Below the pieces are notes generated by a model that had not been told where the DNA came from, searched no databases, and saw only the letters and a program-made list of their open reading frames with translations. From assembly GCF_031344075.1 (NCBI RefSeq), contig NZ_JAVJAN010000011.1, positions 1 through 64,000 of the forward strand: a stretch of 64,000 bases of DNA. Direction: 5' to 3'. The DNA is from Clostridium aquiflavi. GTDB lineage: Bacteria > Bacillota > Clostridia > Clostridiales > Clostridiaceae. Both the position numbers and the translations under genes were made by a program. Shown here in pieces: positions 16,201 through 25,178 of this stretch. Position 1 is the stretch's first letter; each line of letters begins with the position of its first letter.

Positions 16201-17400
16201 CTAAGATAAATTAAAAGTTTTATGAAGTACATTTATAGCTTTTTTAGTATTTTTTGAATGGATTAAACACCAAATTGTCATATTAGAGTCAGCTGTCTGT
16301 AATACTTCTATATTGGCTGTAACTAAAGATTTAATTATTTTAGCCATAACACCTGGTCTTCCATTCATTCTAGAGCCTATAACTGCTATAGTGCTGCACT
16401 CTTCTATTAAATGATATTTTAAATTAAAATTAGTCAATATATTTTCTACAGTTTCTTTAACTTTAGAATTTATTGTAAATACTTGTCTATCAGGAAATAT
16501 ATTTATTAGATCCAGACTTATTTTATTTGCAGCTAATAAGTCTAATACATCTTGATATTTCATGTTTCCTTCATTTTCAACAAGCTTAATTAAAACTTGA
16601 ATTCTATCTTTTTGATGTGTTATTCCTGTTATAATTCTTTCATTTTCTTTATCACCAAAGTTATTTATTAATGTTCCTTTGCAATTACTCATTGTATTCT
16701 TAATAACTAAAGGAATATTAGCTTTCATTGCTAGTTCTATTGCCCTTGGATGAATAACACTAGCACCTTGATCAGCTAATTGAAAAACTTCATTATAGCT
16801 TATTACATCTATTAAACTAGCGTCTTCTACAAGTCTTGGATCAGCTGTCATAATACCATCTACATCAGTGTAAATCTCTATACTTTCTGCTTGAAGTGCT
16901 ACTCCAAGTATTGATGCTGTTGTATCACTTCCACCTCTTCCTAGTGTTGTAAAATATCCATCTTCACACATTCCTTGGAAACCTGTAACTACAGGAACTC
17001 TACCTTGAGATATTAAGTCTAATATTTTCTTTGGATTAGTATCTATACATTTTGCATCAGTAAAATTGTTATTAGTTATAATTCCAGCTTGCCCACCTGT
17101 TAATGGAACTGCATCTATTCCTGCAGCATATAAATCATTACTCATCACAACAGAACTAATAAACTCACCACAACACATAAGTAAATCTTGAGCTAGTTTA
17201 TTTGATATTTTAAAATCTTCATTTACTAAAGATAATAATGTATCAGTTGCATAAGGCTCACCTTTTCTTCCCATTGCAGAAACAACTACAACTGGATTAT
17301 ATCCTTCTTTTTTTGCTTGTTTTACTTTTTCAATTACTCTTTGTCTTTTTTCTGGTGTTGAAACCGAAGTTCCTCCAAATTTTTGAACAACTATCTTCAT
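16201..17400 (-). CDS. dapG: Aspartate kinase
   Basis: Phosphorylates aspartate to beta-aspartyl phosphate, the entry to lysine, threonine, methionine and diaminopimelate synthesis. The 399 residues begin with MKIVVQKFGGTSVS, keep the GRGGSDTTAS nucleotide loop and FTDVDGI-like segment (IYTDVDGIMTADPRLV), and end with two ACT domains (~270-399) that usually bind effector amino acids. The symbol follows the Bacillus dapG location beside the M16 peptidase and ymxH. No good Shine-Dalgarno lies close to the ATG and no lysine riboswitch precedes it; a strong GGGAGG sits ~60 bases upstream instead. Confidence 0.9.
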   Translation of the reverse strand: MKIVVQKFGGTSVSTPEKRQRVIEKVKQAKKEGYNPVVVVSAMGRKGEPYATDTLLSLVNEDFKISNKLAQDLLMCCGEFISSVVMSNDLYAAGIDAVPLTGGQAGIITNNNFTDAKCIDTNPKKILDLISQGRVPVVTGFQGMCEDGYFTTLGRGGSDTTASILGVALQAESIEIYTDVDGIMTADPRLVEDASLIDVISYNEVFQLADQGASVIHPRAIELAMKANIPLVIKNTMSNCKGTLINNFGDKENERIITGITHQKDRIQVLIKLVENEGNMKYQDVLDLLAANKISLDLINIFPDRQVFTINSKVKETVENILTNFNLKYHLIEECSTIAVIGSRMNGRPGVMAKIIKSLVTANIEVLQTADSNMTIWCLIHSKNTKKAINVLHKTFNLS

Positions 17401-17539
17401 GTGTTTAATTATTTATCAAAATAGTTAAATATAAGTCTTTATACTTAATTTATTTTAATAAATATCCTCCCTTCATGATTACAAATATTACATCCTTAAT
17501 AATATAATATTTGCATACCATTTTAAAGTTTAACTTTTT

Positions 17540-17821
17540 TTAAAGTTTAATTTTTTTTACTATTTCATCATCTGCATCAAGTATTATTGTTTTAGACCCT
17601 ATTTTTTTTACACATTCCCAAGGAATTTCTAAAAACTCTTTGCTACCAAACATGCTAAATTTGCTAGTACTTGTATTAATAATTAAAAATTTAAAGTTTC
17701 CATCATCATCTATTATTAAATCATTATTTGCCAAATAATCGTATTTTTCACCATCATTTATATTTATCAACTCATATTTCTCTATATCACTTAAATATTT
17801 TATATTATTTAATTCTCCCAT
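17540..17821 (-). CDS. ymxH: YlmC/YmxH family PRC-barrel sporulation protein
   Basis: A 93-residue PRC-barrel protein of the YlmC/YmxH family, conserved in endospore formers and of unknown function. Family markers are an acidic first half (DGEKYDYLANNDLIID), a central FLIIN segment and the IPWECVKKIGSKTIILD motif. The ATG is preceded by AAGGAGG. In Bacillus the same gene lies beside the M16 peptidase and dapG, as here. The last five codons are followed by a near-copy of themselves just past the stop codon, pointing to a small duplication. Confidence 0.85.
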   Translation of the reverse strand: MGELNNIKYLSDIEKYELININDGEKYDYLANNDLIIDDDGNFKFLIINTSTSKFSMFGSKEFLEIPWECVKKIGSKTIILDADDEIVKKIKL

Positions 17822-17889
17822 AATATATATCCTCCTTATTTGCTCATAACATAATATGATTAAAGAAGTATATTTATTACAAAATAAAT

Positions 17890-19197
17890 TTATATGTTAA
17901 CTTTATCTCTATTTGAAGAATTATTATATGCTTTTGTATCTGCCAATATTATTCTACTTAACTCATTGTAATTTACCTCTTGACCTACATAGCCAGCATT
18001 TAATATTCCTGGTTTAAAACATTCATCTAAAACGTTTTGTATGTCATTTTGGTTTATAGCATCTATTCTTCTTATAACTTCCTCTTCTGTAAATACCTCA
18101 TTAGTAAAAAGATAACTTTTAGCATTTGCAAACATTCTTGAACTCGTACTTTCTAGTCCTAAAATATACGTAGCTTTTATTTTCTCTTTACTAATTTCTA
18201 ATTGATTCTTTGTTATTCCATTATTTGAGAATTCTATTACTTCTTTATTTATAACTTCAAGTGCTTTATGTGCATAATTTTTGCTCAGACCTGTATATAT
18301 ATTTATAGTTCCTATACCTTGAAACGGTTGCAAATAAGAACAAATTGTGTAACATAGTCCTAATTCCTCTCTTACTTTTTGAAAAAGTATAGAAGAAGCT
18401 CCTCCCCCCAAAACATTGTTTAAAAGTACTAATGGATAACTATTTTTATCTCTATATGGTAACCCCTTTAACCCTAAAGAAATATGTAATTGCTCTATTT
18501 CTTTATTCACATATCCTGATTTACAATGTATTATTGGTGTATTATACTCAGGTATGTATTTTTCTTTACTTTTCCAACTACCAAAACAATCTTCTATTAA
18601 TTTTTTCAATTCATTCTCATCAAATTTTCCACAAACTGATATTACTGAATTGTAAGGAGTATATTTTTCTGATATGAAATTTAAAATTTTTTCTCTAGTA
18701 AAAGATTTTATTTTAGGTATAGTTCCAAGTATAGGATATGATAATGGATTCTCTCTAAAAACAGCCCTTGAATGTTCATCATCTAATACATCTTCTGGCG
18801 AATCCTGACTCATATTAATTTCTTCTATTACTACACCTTTTTCCTTTTCTATTTCTTCTTCATCAAAATTTGAATTTAATATCATATCTGAAAGCACATC
18901 TAAACTTAAATCTAAATGAGTATTTAACGCTTTTATATAATAGCAAGTTGCTTCTTTACTAGTAAATGCATTTATTTGTCCACCTACATTTTCTATTTCT
19001 TCTACTATTTGTTTTGCACTTCTTTTTTTAGTTCCTTTAAAAAACATGTGTTCAATAAAATGAGATATTCCATTTACTTCCTCAACCTCATTTCTAGAAC
19101 CATTTTGTATCATTATTCCAACACTTACTGAATTTAAGTGATCTATCTTTTCTGTTATAACTCTAAGTCCATTATCTAAAGTATACGTATTATACAT
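17890..19197 (-). CDS. mlpA: M16 family zinc peptidase
   Basis: Pitrilysin/mitochondrial-processing-peptidase family protein, named MlpA/YmxG in Bacillus. The inverted zinc motif HFIEH (residues ~48-52) lies in GISHFIEHMFFKGTKKRS, with the downstream glutamate in the INAFTSKEATCYY region. The C-terminal half has a second inactive M16 domain with LGLKGLPYRD and VLLNNVLGGGASSILFQKVREELGLCY. At 435 residues it is the normal single-chain size. No signal peptide is visible, so it is likely cytosolic. The physiological substrate is unknown. It lies downstream of pnp, the Bacillus order. Confidence 0.9.
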   Translation of the reverse strand: MYNTYTLDNGLRVITEKIDHLNSVSVGIMIQNGSRNEVEEVNGISHFIEHMFFKGTKKRSAKQIVEEIENVGGQINAFTSKEATCYYIKALNTHLDLSLDVLSDMILNSNFDEEEIEKEKGVVIEEINMSQDSPEDVLDDEHSRAVFRENPLSYPILGTIPKIKSFTREKILNFISEKYTPYNSVISVCGKFDENELKKLIEDCFGSWKSKEKYIPEYNTPIIHCKSGYVNKEIEQLHISLGLKGLPYRDKNSYPLVLLNNVLGGGASSILFQKVREELGLCYTICSYLQPFQGIGTINIYTGLSKNYAHKALEVINKEVIEFSNNGITKNQLEISKEKIKATYILGLESTSSRMFANAKSYLFTNEVFTEEEVIRRIDAINQNDIQNVLDECFKPGILNAGYVGQEVNYNELSRIILADTKAYNNSSNRDKVNI

Positions 19198-19360
19198 AAT
19201 TATTGCTCTCCTTCCATCTATGAATTACTTAAAATCATGCAGGTATAAAAATATTTTTCCCATAATAAATTTTAATATGAAATTTTTTTATTATTATATT
19301 TATATACTAACAATTACAATCCATGCTATATGTTAAGGGGAAATTTTAAATGATTATAAT

Positions 19361-19383
19361 AAAAAAATCGCCAAAGCGATTTT
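19361..19383 (-). terminator. Second terminator downstream of pnp
   Basis: An 8-bp stem AAAATCGC/GCGATTTT with loop CAAA, followed on the minus strand by TTTATTAT; it backs up the terminator at 19439-19453. Confidence 0.7.
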
Positions 19384-19432
19384 AAAGTCATTAATTTATA
19401 TATATTTATATAAAAAACATATGAAAAAAGAA

Positions 19433-19453
19433 TAAAAAGGCAATTTAATTGCC
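19433..19453 (-). terminator. First terminator downstream of pnp
   Basis: GGCAAT/ATTGCC (19439-19444 with 19448-19453), with TTTTTATTC after it on the minus strand, right behind the pnp stop. Confidence 0.7.
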
Positions 19454-19455
19454 CT

Positions 19456-21561
19456 TTATTTTTCTTCTTTGTTTTCTTGATCTAAAAGAACATCTTTTCT
19501 TGAAAGATTTATTCTACCTTGTGAATCAATTTCAGTAACTTTTACTAAGATTTCATCTCCTACAGAAACAACATCTTCTACTTTATTAACTCTTTCTTTA
19601 TCTAATTTAGATATATGAACTAAGCCTTCTTTATTTGGAAGAATTTCAACAAAAGCTCCAAATGTAGTTATTTTAGTTACTTTACCTAAATAAATTTCTC
19701 CAGCCTTAACATCTTTAGTTAATCCTTCGATTATCTTTATTGCTTCTTTAACACCTTCGTGATCACTTGAACTTACAAATACAGATCCATCTTCTTTTAT
19801 ATCAATTTTAACGCCTGTATCTTGAATTATCTTATTGATAACTTTACCACCTGCGCCTATTACAGATCTTATCTTGTCTGGATCTATTTGAATTGTTTCT
19901 GTCTTTGGAGCATATAAAGAAACATCTTCTCTATGTTCTGATATACATTCATTAATTTTATCTATTATAGTTAATCTAGCTTTTCTAGCATCGCGAATTG
20001 CATTTTCTACTACATTAAAACTAAATCCTTTAAGCTTAGTATCAACTTGGATTGATGTAATTCCTTCAGTAGTACCTGCTACCTTAAAGTCCATATCTCC
20101 GAAGAAATCTTCTATTCCTTGAATATCAGTTAATACTTGTTCTTCTGATAAGTCTTCTGAAGTAATTAATCCCATAGCAATACCTGCTGCTGGTCTTTTT
20201 ATTGGAACACCTGCATCTAATAATGCTAATGTTGAACCACAAACTGATGCTTGTGAAGTAGATCCATTTGAACTTAATACTTCTGATACTAATCTAATTG
20301 TATATGGGAATTCTTCTTCAGATGGGATTAATGGTTCAAGTGCTCTTTCTGCTAAAGCTCCATGACCTATTTCTCTTCTACCTGGTCCTCTTAAAGGTTT
20401 TACTTCTCCTACACTATATCCTGGGAAGTTATAGTGATGCATATATCTCTTTGATTGAGCCTCATCTATTCCATCTAAGATTTGTATATCTCCTACAGCA
20501 CCTAATGTTGCTACTGTCATTACTTGAGTTAATCCTCTTGTAAATAATCCTGTTCCATGAGTTCTTGGAAGTAATCCAACTTCACAGCCTAAAGGTCTCA
20601 CCTCATCAAAAGCTCTTCCATCAGGTCTTCTCTTGTCTTTTAATAACATATGTCTTACGACTTTCTTTTGCATGTTATAAAGTACTTCTTTTATATCTCC
20701 AAATTTATCTTCATATTTTTCGCCAAATTCTTCTTTAACTTTTTGATTAACAGCATCTATAGCTGCATTTCTTTCATCTTTATCAGTTATATACATGGCT
20801 TCTTTTATCATATCTGAAGCAAATTCTTTTATATCTTTTTCTACTTCTTCATCAACAGTAAATAATGTTGGAACATCTTTTTCCTTACCAAATTTACTAA
20901 CTGCTTCTTCTTGGAAGTTAATTATTTTTTGACATTCATCAAATCCAAATTTAATAGCAGCAATCATAGTATCTTCAGGAATTTCATTTCCACCTGCTTC
21001 TATCATCATTACTCTTTCTTTAGTTGCACAAACTGTTAAATGAAGAGTACTTTCTTCACGTTCAGTTGCATTTGGATTAACAATAAAATTATCATCTATA
21101 AGTCCGACTTGAACAGCTGCAACTGGGATTGTAAAAGGTATGCTTGATAAGCATAATGCCATTGATGCTGCATTAATAGCTAATATTTCTGGTAAATTAT
21201 CCTTTTCTACAGAAACAACAGTACAAACTACTTGAACATCATTTCTATATCCTTTTGGGAATAAAGGTCTTAGAGTTCTATCTACAGCTCTACCATTTAA
21301 TATAGCTTTTTCTGATGGTCTTCCTTCTCTCTTTATAAAACCACCTGGTATTTTACCTACCGCATATAATCTTTCTTCATATTCAACACTTAGAGGGAAA
21401 AAATCAATTCCTACTCTTGGCTCACTTGATGCATTAACATTAGTTAAAATAACAGTATCTCCGTAGCTCATGAATGTAGCTGCATTTGATAGCATACCTA
21501 TTTTCCCGAATTCAACTTTCATTTCTTTTCCAGCAATGTTAGTTGATAAAACGTTATTCAT
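19456..21561 (-). CDS. pnp: Polyribonucleotide nucleotidyltransferase (PNPase)
   Basis: Phosphorolytic 3'-5' exoribonuclease of the RNA decay machinery. The 701 residues have two RNase PH domains (~10-215 and ~300-530, the second with GRREIGHGALAERAL and SSNGSTSQASVCGS), an all-helical linker between them, a KH domain with IRSVIGAGGKVINKI (~560-610) and a C-terminal S1 domain (~620-690, GKVTKITTFGAFVEI). The ATG is preceded by AAAGGAGGG. It follows rpsO, the near-universal rpsO-pnp order, with a hairpin between them. Confidence 0.98.
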   Translation of the reverse strand: MNNVLSTNIAGKEMKVEFGKIGMLSNAATFMSYGDTVILTNVNASSEPRVGIDFFPLSVEYEERLYAVGKIPGGFIKREGRPSEKAILNGRAVDRTLRPLFPKGYRNDVQVVCTVVSVEKDNLPEILAINAASMALCLSSIPFTIPVAAVQVGLIDDNFIVNPNATEREESTLHLTVCATKERVMMIEAGGNEIPEDTMIAAIKFGFDECQKIINFQEEAVSKFGKEKDVPTLFTVDEEVEKDIKEFASDMIKEAMYITDKDERNAAIDAVNQKVKEEFGEKYEDKFGDIKEVLYNMQKKVVRHMLLKDKRRPDGRAFDEVRPLGCEVGLLPRTHGTGLFTRGLTQVMTVATLGAVGDIQILDGIDEAQSKRYMHHYNFPGYSVGEVKPLRGPGRREIGHGALAERALEPLIPSEEEFPYTIRLVSEVLSSNGSTSQASVCGSTLALLDAGVPIKRPAAGIAMGLITSEDLSEEQVLTDIQGIEDFFGDMDFKVAGTTEGITSIQVDTKLKGFSFNVVENAIRDARKARLTIIDKINECISEHREDVSLYAPKTETIQIDPDKIRSVIGAGGKVINKIIQDTGVKIDIKEDGSVFVSSSDHEGVKEAIKIIEGLTKDVKAGEIYLGKVTKITTFGAFVEILPNKEGLVHISKLDKERVNKVEDVVSVGDEILVKVTEIDSQGRINLSRKDVLLDQENKEEK

Positions 21562-21618
21562 CTTTGAAACCCTCCTTTCAAACTCTCTTTATATTTTTTA
21601 TAATTTTTTTAAAATAAT

Positions 21619-21637
21619 AGAGCGGAAGATCCGCTCT
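21619..21637 (-). terminator. Hairpin between rpsO and pnp
   Basis: A GC-rich 8-bp stem AGAGCGGA/TCCGCTCT with a three-base loop, six bases past the rpsO stop. Only a broken T/A-rich run follows, so it is probably a partial terminator or processing site that lets some transcription into pnp. Confidence 0.65.
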
Positions 21638-21642
21638 AAAAA

Positions 21643-21906
21643 TTATCTTCTTAAACCTAATTGTTTTACTATTGTTCTGTATCTTTCGATATCTTGATCA
21701 GCTAAATAGTTTAGAAGACCTCTTCTATGTCCAACCATCATTAAAAGACCTCTTCTTGAATGATGATCTTTTTTGTGAACTTTTAAATGTCCTGTTAATG
21801 AGTTAATTCTTTCTGTTAATAAAGCGATTTGAACTTCTGGTGAACCAGTGTCTCCTTCACTTCTTCCGTATTGTTTAATAATTTCTAATTTTCTTGCCTT
21901 ATCCAT
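21643..21906 (-). CDS. rpsO: 30S ribosomal protein S15
   Basis: Primary 16S rRNA-binding protein that organises the central domain of the 30S subunit. The 87-residue length and the conserved [17 protein letters not shown] and [25 protein letters not shown] segments are diagnostic. The ATG is preceded by GGAGGTGCAC, and this segment can pair with GGTGCC in the leader, suggesting feedback control by S15, as known for several Firmicute rpsO leaders. Its own promoter is at 21988-22016. Confidence 0.98.
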
Positions 21907-21987
21907 AAGTGCACCTCCGTGTATTTTATCCCCTTATTTCCAAGTAAAAAGATGGCACCTTCAAACTTAGAAGTAGGTTCAATGTGT

Positions 21988-22016
21988 ATTATATCAAAAC
22001 TAATGATTATTGTAAA
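21988..22016 (-). promoter_or_regulatory. rpsO promoter
   Basis: Minus strand TTTACA (22011-22016), 17-base spacer, TATAAT (21988-21993) with a TGA extension. It leaves a leader of about 75 bases before rpsO. Confidence 0.8.
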
Positions 22017-22022
22017 TAAATA

Positions 22023-22949
22023 TTATTTAACAACTATTTCTTCTTTCTCTGCAAATAATTTATTGTTTTTAAGTTCATTTACTAAATCATCTACAGAATC
22101 AAATTTCTTTTGATCTCTTATTTTTTTTATAAAATTAACTTCCATAATCTTTCCATAAATGTCATCATCAAAATTTAAAATATTAGTTTCTAAAGTAATC
22201 TCTTTGCCATTAACTGTTGGATTATTTCCTATGTTAGTGATTCCTCTATATATTTTATTATTGACTCTAACATTAGTATAATATACACCTATTTTAGGTA
22301 AAATAATGTCTTTATTATACTTTAAATTAGCCGTCGGAAATCCCATCATTCTTCCAATTTCTCGACCATGTACAATTTCGCCTTTTATAATATATGGTCT
22401 ATTTAACATGATACTAGCTTCTGAAACATTACCAGCTTCTAATTCTTTTCTAATTCGAGTACTACTTATAACTTCATCTTTATATGTACATGAATCCATA
22501 ACATGTAATTCGTATTCATATTTTTTTTCAAGTTCTTTTAAAAGTTTAGTATCACCTGAATTTTTATATCCAAATTTATAATTAAAACCTACTATTATTC
22601 CTTTTATATTTAAATTAATACATAGAAATTTTATAAATTCTTCTGGTGTTATTTTCATAAATTCTTCATTAAAATTTGCAAAATATGCTATATCAATACC
22701 CTTATCTTCTAACATCTTTATCTTGTCATCATTTTCCATCAAAAGTTTAAGAGTATTACTTGGATTTATAAATTTTCTTGGATGATTTTTGAATGTAAAG
22801 ACCATACTTTTACCATTATTTTTTTTTGCTATCCTGGTAACTTCATCTATTAATGATAAATGTCCTATATGTAATCCATCAAAACTTCCAAGAGCAACAT
22901 AATTATCATAAGTTTGTACATCTTCAAAGTTGTTTTCTATAATAATCAT
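22023..22949 (-). CDS. ribF: Bifunctional riboflavin kinase / FAD synthetase
   Basis: Turns riboflavin into FMN and then FAD. The N-terminal nucleotidyltransferase domain shows ALGSFDGLHIGHLSLI (HIGH-like) and SSTRIRKELEAG. The C-terminal riboflavin kinase domain (~180-300) shows GEIVHGREIGRMMGFPTANL and the NIGNNPTV motif. The start at the ATG 22949 follows GTGGGAG; the upstream GTG lies within the binding site. The 308 residues are typical. It lies 16 bases after truB and makes the ligand that the riboswitch at 2264-2370 senses. Confidence 0.96.
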   Translation of the reverse strand: MIIIENNFEDVQTYDNYVALGSFDGLHIGHLSLIDEVTRIAKKNNGKSMVFTFKNHPRKFINPSNTLKLLMENDDKIKMLEDKGIDIAYFANFNEEFMKITPEEFIKFLCINLNIKGIIVGFNYKFGYKNSGDTKLLKELEKKYEYELHVMDSCTYKDEVISSTRIRKELEAGNVSEASIMLNRPYIIKGEIVHGREIGRMMGFPTANLKYNKDIILPKIGVYYTNVRVNNKIYRGITNIGNNPTVNGKEITLETNILNFDDDIYGKIMEVNFIKKIRDQKKFDSVDDLVNELKNNKLFAEKEEIVVK

Positions 22950-22965
22950 CTTTATTACTCCCACT

Positions 22966-23841
22966 TTAAAATAATAACTTTTGTATCTTAAATCCTTTGC
23001 TATCTTTCATGCCAAGTCCTATAAAAGTATTTTCTTTATCATATACTCTATACAAAATATTATTTTCTATAACTTCATCGCTTAATCTTTTATCATATAC
23101 CTTTACTCCATTGACTAATAATTTTGTAAATGAAGTATTCACTGTCAATTTAGGATAAGATGAAAGTGCCTCTTCTATACTTATTATATAGCTTTCAATA
23201 TTTTCTGGTGTTAAATCTTCAATATTAATACTATCTTCTTCTTTAAATACAGAAGTTTCAGTTCTTATTAAATTAACCATGGTTGCTCCTACATTTAGTT
23301 TTTCACCAATGTCATAACATAAGCTTCTTATATATGTACCTTTTGAACATGTAACTTTAAAAGACACATACGGTAAATCATAATCAATCTCACAAATATC
23401 ATAAATAGTAATACGTCTTGCTTCTCTTTCAACTTCAATTCCTTGTCTTGCAAGTTGATAAAGTCTTACTCCATTTTGTTTCAATGCACAATACATTGGT
23501 GGGACTTGATCATATTCCCCCATAAAAGAAAGTATACTTTCTTTTACATCATTTTCTTTTATATGAGAAGTGTCTCTTTCTTTTACAACTTCACCTTCTA
23601 AATCATAGGTAGTTGTATTTTTACCTAGCAACAATTTTACCTTATATACTTTTCTAGAATTCATTATATAATCTATAATCTTAGTTGCTTTTCCTAGACA
23701 AACTGGTAAAACACCTTCAGCTTCTGGATCAAGAGTTCCTGTATGTCCAACTTTTTTTTCTTTTGCTGTAAATTTTATTTTTCTAACTACATCAAAAGAA
23801 GACATTCCTTTATTTTTAAATACGTTTAGTACACCATTCAT
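22966..23841 (-). CDS. truB: tRNA pseudouridine(55) synthase
   Basis: Makes pseudouridine 55 in the T-loop of tRNAs. The 291 residues begin with MNGVLNVFKNKGMSSFDVVRKIK. The TruB active-site motif GHTGTLDPEAEGVLPVCLGKATK (catalytic Asp near residue 38) and the CSKGTYIRSLCYDIGEKL segment follow. The start overlaps the end of nrnA by four bases, indicating translational coupling. Part of the nusA-infB operon. Confidence 0.97.
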   Translation of the reverse strand: MNGVLNVFKNKGMSSFDVVRKIKFTAKEKKVGHTGTLDPEAEGVLPVCLGKATKIIDYIMNSRKVYKVKLLLGKNTTTYDLEGEVVKERDTSHIKENDVKESILSFMGEYDQVPPMYCALKQNGVRLYQLARQGIEVEREARRITIYDICEIDYDLPYVSFKVTCSKGTYIRSLCYDIGEKLNVGATMVNLIRTETSVFKEEDSINIEDLTPENIESYIISIEEALSSYPKLTVNTSFTKLLVNGVKVYDKRLSDEVIENNILYRVYDKENTFIGLGMKDSKGFKIQKLLF

Positions 23842-24815
23842 AACTTCATCTCTTCTTTTATTGTTTTTAGTAAATTATTTTTAGCTTCTTCTAAATTTAC
23901 ACCTTTTTGAAGGGCACCTGCTGCTTTAATGTGTCCACCACCACCGTATATTTCTGCTACTTTTCTTACATCAACATTGTTTTTTGATCTTAAACTAGTT
24001 TTAATTCCTTTTTCTGATTCTTTTAATAATATAGCAACTTCTATGCCCTTTATTCCAAGACCAAAAGAAATTATATCTGAAGTATCTGTTGTTAATAAAT
24101 TAAATTTTTCTAGTATATGATATGGTATTTCCATTACTGCTACTTTATTATTTAATGCTAATTCTAAATTTGATAACACATAACCCATTAATTTTATTTT
24201 ATTAAATTCCCTATTATCAAAAAGACTGCTGTGTACTTTACTATTGTCTAATCCTAACCCTATAAGTTCTGAAGCTATTGCGTGTGTTCTCTTTGTAACA
24301 TTAGAATGCCTAAAAGACCCCGTATCTGTAACTAAAGATGTATAAATTGCTTTTGCCATCTCTAAATTATTCTCGTCTTTTTTACTAAGATCAATACCTA
24401 ATTCTTTTATAAGTAAATATGATATTTCTGCTGTGGCTGCTGCTTTAGGATCTACATAATTTATATATCCATATTGTTCATTTGATAAATGATGATCAAT
24501 ATTTATAATTTTTCCATTATAATTATCTAAATTTGCAGAAATTCTCTCTACATTACCACAATCCATTACTATAACTAAATCAGTGTATTGGTCTGGTTCT
24601 AGTGTATTTCCATCAACTTCTTCAGATAAAGAAAGGAAAGAGAGGTTATCTTGGATAACATCTCTTGAAATAATATAAGCATCTTTTCCTATAGTTCTAA
24701 GTGCTTTAAGAAGTGATAAAGTACTTCCTATAGCATCTCCATCCGGAGATGTATGAAAAGATAATCCAATCTTTTTAGCTTTTAATATCTCTTCCTTTAT
24801 ACTTTGTAAAGACAT
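23838..24815 (-). CDS. nrnA: DHH-family oligoribonuclease / pAp phosphatase
   Basis: Nano-RNase of the NrnA type that degrades very short RNAs and removes the 3' phosphate of pAp. The DHH phosphoesterase domain shows HTSPDGDAIGS, VIVMDCGN and NIDHHLSN. The C-terminal DHHA1 domain carries GGGGHIKAAGA. The length of 325 residues is standard. Its start shares a base with the stop of rbfA (TAATG), so the two are translationally coupled. Confidence 0.95.
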   Translation of the reverse strand: MSLQSIKEEILKAKKIGLSFHTSPDGDAIGSTLSLLKALRTIGKDAYIISRDVIQDNLSFLSLSEEVDGNTLEPDQYTDLVIVMDCGNVERISANLDNYNGKIINIDHHLSNEQYGYINYVDPKAAATAEISYLLIKELGIDLSKKDENNLEMAKAIYTSLVTDTGSFRHSNVTKRTHAIASELIGLGLDNSKVHSSLFDNREFNKIKLMGYVLSNLELALNNKVAVMEIPYHILEKFNLLTTDTSDIISFGLGIKGIEVAILLKESEKGIKTSLRSKNNVDVRKVAEIYGGGGHIKAAGALQKGVNLEEAKNNLLKTIKEEMKL

Positions 24816-25165
24816 TATTTATCTTTTACCTTTTGAATTAACTCATCAATATGCATTGCATAATTTATTGAGTCATCTAATTCAAATAATATTTCTGGGT
24901 TGTGTCTTACATTTATTCTTTGACCTAGGATTTTTCTTATAAATCCACTAGCACTCTTTAAAGCCGTAAAGTTATCCTTTTTTTCTTCCTCTTTTGTTGA
25001 GAATATACTTACATATACCTTAGCATATCTTAAGTCTTTAGTAACCTTAACGTCTGTAACAGAAATCATAGCAGTAAGTCTAGGGTCTTTAATTTCATTT
25101 TGAATAATGTTACTTATTTCTCTTTTAAATTCTTCGTTAATTCTGCCGCCTCTATAGTTTGGCAT
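24815..25165 (-). CDS. rbfA: 30S ribosome-binding factor A
   Basis: Assists late maturation of 16S rRNA in the 30S subunit. The 116-residue KH-like protein shows RINEEFKREISNIIQNEIKDPRL at the N-terminus, VTKDLRYAKVYVSIF, and the RHNPEILFELDDSINYAMHIDELI end typical of the family. It lies between infB and nrnA in the conserved operon. Confidence 0.96.
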   Translation of the reverse strand: MPNYRGGRINEEFKREISNIIQNEIKDPRLTAMISVTDVKVTKDLRYAKVYVSIFSTKEEEKKDNFTALKSASGFIRKILGQRINVRHNPEILFELDDSINYAMHIDELIQKVKDK

Positions 25166-25178
25166 TTACATCACCTCT

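Noticed and set aside
17401..17539. Lysine riboswitch before aspartate kinase
   Set aside because: The expected long, GC-containing conserved L-box core is not there; the stretch is short and A/T-rich.
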